Shown: one piece after another, positions 60,918 to 64,000 of the stretch
Layout: the number at the start of each line of letters is the position of its first letter
Numbering within the stretch: the first letter of the stretch is position 1
Source: Hyphomicrobiales bacterium
GTDB taxonomy: Bacteria; Pseudomonadota; Alphaproteobacteria; Rhizobiales; Beijerinckiaceae
Assembly (NCBI GenBank): GCA_930633525.1
Contig: CAKNFP010000001.1
Span: 4,215,501-4,279,500, forward strand
Reading direction: 5' to 3'
Length of the DNA stretch: 64,000 bases
The notes under the pieces: generated by a model
The model's input: only the letters and a program-made list of their open reading frames with translations
What the model was told of the DNA's origin: nothing
The model's database searches: none
Program-made: the position numbers and the translations under genes

Positions 60918-62773
60918 TGTCCGAGCAGAAGATCCCCCCGGTGAATGCCCAGCCGGTCAATGCCCAGACAGGGCAGGCTCCCCATCAGCCCGCCCCCGGC
61001 GGCGTCCCGGCCGGCGCCGACAGCGAGAGCGCCCGCTTTCCACGGCCGCTGACCTTCGGCAAGCCCATTCCGCCGGGCCAGGCTGCAAGCCAGCCAGCGA
61101 TGAACCAGCCCATGATGAGCCAGCCCGCGATGAGCCAGCCGGCCCCTCCCCTTGCGGCCGGCGCGCAACCCGCCGCCAGCCACGCGCCAGAAGGGGGATT
61201 GGCAAGGGATCCACAGACGAGCGGTTCCGGTGCCAGCGGCTCGGTCCCCTTCGCCGCCATCACCCCGGTGAAGGTGCCGGCGCATGAGGCCATCCAAGGT
61301 AATCCAGGACAAGGCAACCCCGGACAGGGTGGAGCCGGCGCCCTCGCCAACGCCCAGCCGGACAAGGCCGGGCGCAGGCTGCCCTTCCTCGAAAAGGCCC
61401 TCGATGCCGCCCTCAGCCTGGGCAGGGGCAAGCGCGACAAGGCGGAAGGCGGCAACGGCGGCACCAGCTCCCCCGGCAAGCCCGACAGCGACTTCCGCCG
61501 CATCGCGCTGACCGGCTATGCCATCATCATCTTCACCTTCGGTGTCATGGGCGGCTGGGCGGCGCTCGCCAATATCGACGCCGGCGTCGTGGCGCCGGGC
61601 GTCATCTCCGTGGAGAGCAAGCGCCAGGTCGTGCAGCATCTGGAAGGCGGCATCATCAAGGAGATCAAGGTCCGCGAAGGCCAGAAGGTCGAGGAGGGCG
61701 ACCTCCTGTTCCGCCTCGAGGACACCACAGCGCTCGCCAACCGCGACGCGGTCCGCAACCAGGTCTATGCCGGCCTGGCGCTCGAGGCCCGCCTCGTCGC
61801 CGAGCGCGACGACGCTCCGAAGATCACCTTCCCTCCCCTCCTCGCCAGCCATCCCGACGACCCGGTGGTCAAGCGCGTCATCACCGACGAGACCGCCCAG
61901 TTCACCGACCGCCGCGCCTCCATCACCGGCCAGCTCAATATCATCAACGGCCGCGTCGACCAGCTCAAGGCCGAGATCGACGGCCTCGACCGCGAACGCA
62001 AATCCGCCGAGCAGCAGCTCTACTTCATCAACGACGAACTCGTCGGCATCCGCGAACTCGCCCTCAAGGGCCTCGTCCCGAAGACCCGCCAGTCGGCGCT
62101 GGAGCGCGAGAAGGCCCGCCTCGACGGCGTCGTCGGCCGCAACCTCGCCGATGCCGCCAAGGCCCAGAACAACATCGGCGAGATGAACCTGCAGGCGACC
62201 CAGACCCGCCAGAAATTCATCGAGGAGGTCGGCGCCCAGCTCCTCGATGTCCGCCAGAAGCTCGGCGACATGCGCGAGAAGCTCAACGTCACCGAGGATG
62301 TCCTGCGCCGTACCGAAATCCGCGCGCCGCGCGGCGGCGAGGCCCAGAACATCAACCAGCGCATCTTCACCGTCGGCGCCGTCGCGCGCCCCGGCGATAC
62401 CCTCGTCGAAATCGTCCCCCAGGACGACGAGCTCGTCATCGAGGCCCGCGTCCAGGTCACCGACATCGACAACCTCAGGACCGAAACCTCAACGGAAGTC
62501 CGCTTCCCGGCCTTCCACTCGCGCACCACACCCCTCATCCTCGGCACCCTGCGCAACGTCTCCCGCGACCGCCTCGTCGACGAGCAAACCCGCGAGCCCT
62601 ACTACCTCGCCCTCATCTCCGTCGCCGATACCGATATCCCCCCCGAACTCAAGGGACGCCTCAGACCCGGAATGCCCGCCGAAATCATCTTCAATACCGG
62701 CGAGCGAACCGTCATGAGCTACCTCATGAGACCCCTCACTGACGCAATGTCCGGCGCATTCAGAGAACATTAG
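60917..62773 (+). CDS. HlyD-family type I secretion adaptor with long disordered N-terminus
   Basis: Periplasmic adaptor of the type I exporter. 618 residues from ATG 60917 (MSEQKIPPVNAQP), chosen for GGAG at 60905-60908. From residue ~195: membrane helix (ALTGYAIIIFTFGVMGGWAALANI), the lipoyl half (SKRQVVQHLEGGIIKEIKVREGQKVEEGDLLFRLEDT), long coiled-coil (to about 470) and the C-terminal barrel (RPGMPAEIIFNTGERT). Residues 1-195 are an unusual cytoplasmic extension, rich in Pro, Gln, Ala and Gly with three tandem pentapeptides (AMNQP, MMSQP, AMSQP). The usual cytoplasmic tail is only a few dozen residues. It may contact a substrate or regulator. No TolC gene is in view. Confidence 0.9.
   Translation: MSEQKIPPVNAQPVNAQTGQAPHQPAPGGVPAGADSESARFPRPLTFGKPIPPGQAASQPAMNQPMMSQPAMSQPAPPLAAGAQPAASHAPEGGLARDPQTSGSGASGSVPFAAITPVKVPAHEAIQGNPGQGNPGQGGAGALANAQPDKAGRRLPFLEKALDAALSLGRGKRDKAEGGNGGTSSPGKPDSDFRRIALTGYAIIIFTFGVMGGWAALANIDAGVVAPGVISVESKRQVVQHLEGGIIKEIKVREGQKVEEGDLLFRLEDTTALANRDAVRNQVYAGLALEARLVAERDDAPKITFPPLLASHPDDPVVKRVITDETAQFTDRRASITGQLNIINGRVDQLKAEIDGLDRERKSAEQQLYFINDELVGIRELALKGLVPKTRQSALEREKARLDGVVGRNLADAAKAQNNIGEMNLQATQTRQKFIEEVGAQLLDVRQKLGDMREKLNVTEDVLRRTEIRAPRGGEAQNINQRIFTVGAVARPGDTLVEIVPQDDELVIEARVQVTDIDNLRTETSTEVRFPAFHSRTTPLILGTLRNVSRDRLVDEQTREPYYLALISVADTDIPPELKGRLRPGMPAEIIFNTGERTVMSYLMRPLTDAMSGAFREH
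61097..61141 (+). repeat. Three 15-bp tandem repeats in the HlyD N-terminal extension
   Basis: Three in-frame 15-bp units encode AMNQP, MMSQP and AMSQP, inside the Pro/Gln-rich region. A shorter GNPGQ duplication lies near 61300. Confidence 0.65.
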
Positions 62774-62795
62774 GGATATTCATGGCGAGGCGGTG

Positions 62796-63314
62796 TCACG
62801 CTTTCTTGCGCCCGCGCGGCCGAGGGGCCTTGCCCGGATTGGCAGGGGGCTCTTCGGCCGTGGGCTGCATTTCCGCCTCGCTCTGCGCCAGGCGCGCCTG
62901 AAGCCGGGCTACCTCAAGCGTCTTCTCACCCAGTAAACGCTGAAGCTCGTGGATCTCCTCCTTCAGTCCATGGGTATCGAGGAGGGATGATTTCGCCGAT
63001 GGACCGGCCTTGGCGCGTGTGCCCGCGACAGGGAAGAGTAGGTCGTAGAGAAATGGGTTATAATATTTTATTATATTGATCGCGAACTCATACGGATCGA
63101 CCTTGAGGGCTGTGCTCCAGAGCAAATACTTCTCCGGGGGAATGCGCCCCTTGCCAATCTCGACCTGGGAAACAAACGTATAAAAATCGATATCAATGAG
63201 CTTGGCCAAATCGCGCTGCGACAAGCCTGCATCCTCGCGCAGGCGCCGCAACCACACTCCCCCTTGTTGGCGCGCCTTCTTGGTCTTCTCATCAAGCTGA
63301 ATTCTACCCACCAT
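62796..63314 (-). CDS. XRE-type helix-turn-helix regulator B of the secretion locus
   Basis: 172 residues. Residues ~15-85 match regulator A: WLRRLREDAGLSQRDLAKLIDIDFYTFVSQVEIGKGRIPPEKYLLWSTALKVDPYEFAINIIKYYNPFLYDLLF. It has an extra C-terminal stretch of about 85 residues, with a leucine-rich, coiled-coil-like part (LKEEIHELQRLLGEKTLEVARLQARLAQSEAEM) and a basic Pro/Arg/Lys tail (PRPRGRKKA). The coiled coil would allow dimers or partner binding. It is convergent with the HlyD gene, 22 bp away. The pair A/B flanks the locus, which suggests joint control. Confidence 0.85.
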   Translation of the reverse strand: MVGRIQLDEKTKKARQQGGVWLRRLREDAGLSQRDLAKLIDIDFYTFVSQVEIGKGRIPPEKYLLWSTALKVDPYEFAINIIKYYNPFLYDLLFPVAGTRAKAGPSAKSSLLDTHGLKEEIHELQRLLGEKTLEVARLQARLAQSEAEMQPTAEEPPANPGKAPRPRGRKKA

Positions 63315-63506
63315 AATGGCCGCTATATCCTAACTGATTGTGTGGAGCCTGATCCCTGATGCTTCAGAAATCCACGTATCTCCCGATTCACTGTGTCGTG
63401 CCTGTACCCATTAGTCCATAGTCGAACCCGCGCAAGCTCGACAGAGATTATTGCGTTTTCTCACCTGGAAGCCGCGATGGGACTGCAATTGGACCGGGCG
63501 AGCGCG

Positions 63507-64000
63507 TCAATGCCCCGGGGCTGATTGCGATGGCAATACCTCCGGTGAAAGACCCTGCGCGTCGCGGGCGGCTTGCGGCAATCCCGCCAGCCGCCCGCGT
63601 ATCAGCTGAGCCGCTGCCTCGCCCGCAGCCTCCATATAGGTAGGGTCGCGGTGGAGGAGGACGACAGAAAAGGCGCCGTCGAGCAGCAGGATGATCTGGC
63701 GCGCGAGCTGCCCTGCCTGTTCTCCGAGGCCTTCCGCGAGGAAAGTCGCGCAGAGCCAGTCCTCCACCCGCTTCTTGTGAGCCCGGCCGATGACAAGAGC
63801 CGGATGCCCCGGCAGGTTGACGAGCTCGACAGATGTGCGCAGGAAGCCACATCCCTTCCATTTCGGATGCCGTGCGGAACGGGCGAGATTGAGAAACAGT
63901 CCCTCGATCTTGTCCGCCACGTCACCCGGCGTTTCCGAAAACCAGCGCTTGAAGACAACGAGATTGGGCTGGTCGCGAATGTCGAGATAGGCGGCGATCA
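63507..64000 (-). CDS. TetR/AcrR-family regulator, C-terminal part (5' end beyond window)
   Basis: About 164 residues visible, open to the right edge, so the N-terminal HTH lies outside the window. The visible part begins IAAYLDIRDQPNLVVFKRWFSETPGDVADKIEG and includes GCGFLRTSVELVNLPGHPALVIGRAHKKRVEDWL, the helical ligand-binding/dimer domain of TetR proteins. GTG 63920 is internal. It is not obviously linked to the secretion locus. Confidence 0.75.
   Translation of the reverse strand, partial: IAAYLDIRDQPNLVVFKRWFSETPGDVADKIEGLFLNLARSARHPKWKGCGFLRTSVELVNLPGHPALVIGRAHKKRVEDWLCATFLAEGLGEQAGQLARQIILLLDGAFSVVLLHRDPTYMEAAGEAAAQLIRGRLAGLPQAARDAQGLSPEVLPSQSAPGH

Overview
The window is a gene-dense, high-GC stretch of chromosome from an alphaproteobacterium, most likely Hyphomicrobiales. 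The clues are a class I (archaeal-type) lysyl-tRNA synthetase, the alphaproteobacterial form of PyrE, aerobic-type cobalamin genes (cobU, cobO, cobQ), an OpgC-type protein, a DUF5063 gene beside dapD, and a DUF4214/RTX protein with a type I exporter. The genus cannot be fixed from sequence alone; Chelatococcus, Bosea or Methylobacterium relatives would all fit.

Region by region. 0-14.3 kb is mostly housekeeping and envelope: lysK (cut by the window edge), an orphan amino-acid binding protein, a glycosyltransferase split by a frameshift in a C7 tract, a Sco1-type copper protein, pyrE, a two-gene polysaccharide ABC exporter, an RND efflux pair, tRNA-Gln(TTG) and a small monooxygenase. 14.3-20.8 kb holds an RpiR-type regulator, a D-cysteine desulfhydrase-like/deacylase gene pair, an orphan solute-binding protein and glucokinase. 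Four related 15-bp palindromes (consensus close to TGTAGTTTAATTACA) lie in front of the regulator, the gene pair and the binding protein and suggest a local regulon. 21-29.4 kb holds a PotF-like binding protein, an aminotransferase, cobalamin genes and an OpgC-type acyltransferase. 29.6-33.6 kb is a surface-sugar module (CapD-type dehydratase, epimerase, WecA-like transferase). 33.7-39.1 kb holds an MBL-fold hydrolase, a strikingly degenerate ABC exporter, dapD and a DUF5063 gene.

39.1-50.6 kb is one tightly coupled minus-strand operon: peptide-type ABC transporter (five genes), hydantoinase/oxoprolinase A and B subunits and a D-threonine-aldolase-like enzyme, facing a LysR gene. It probably imports and degrades a cyclic amide or a D-amino-acid derivative.

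50.7-63.3 kb is the least ordinary part: a 1160-residue DUF4214/RTX protein, a PrtD-type ABC exporter, a HlyD adaptor with an unusual ~195-residue disordered cytoplasmic extension, two paralogous XRE regulators at the two ends, and two proteins (526 and 99 residues) sharing an N-terminal domain I do not recognise (core HIA[YW]IDG). Two 16-bp direct repeats 32 bp apart lie between the RTX gene and the divergent regulator gene. Read together this looks like a self-regulated surface-protein secretion locus with uncharacterised accessory proteins; no outer-membrane TolC-type gene is in view. The window ends inside a TetR-type regulator.
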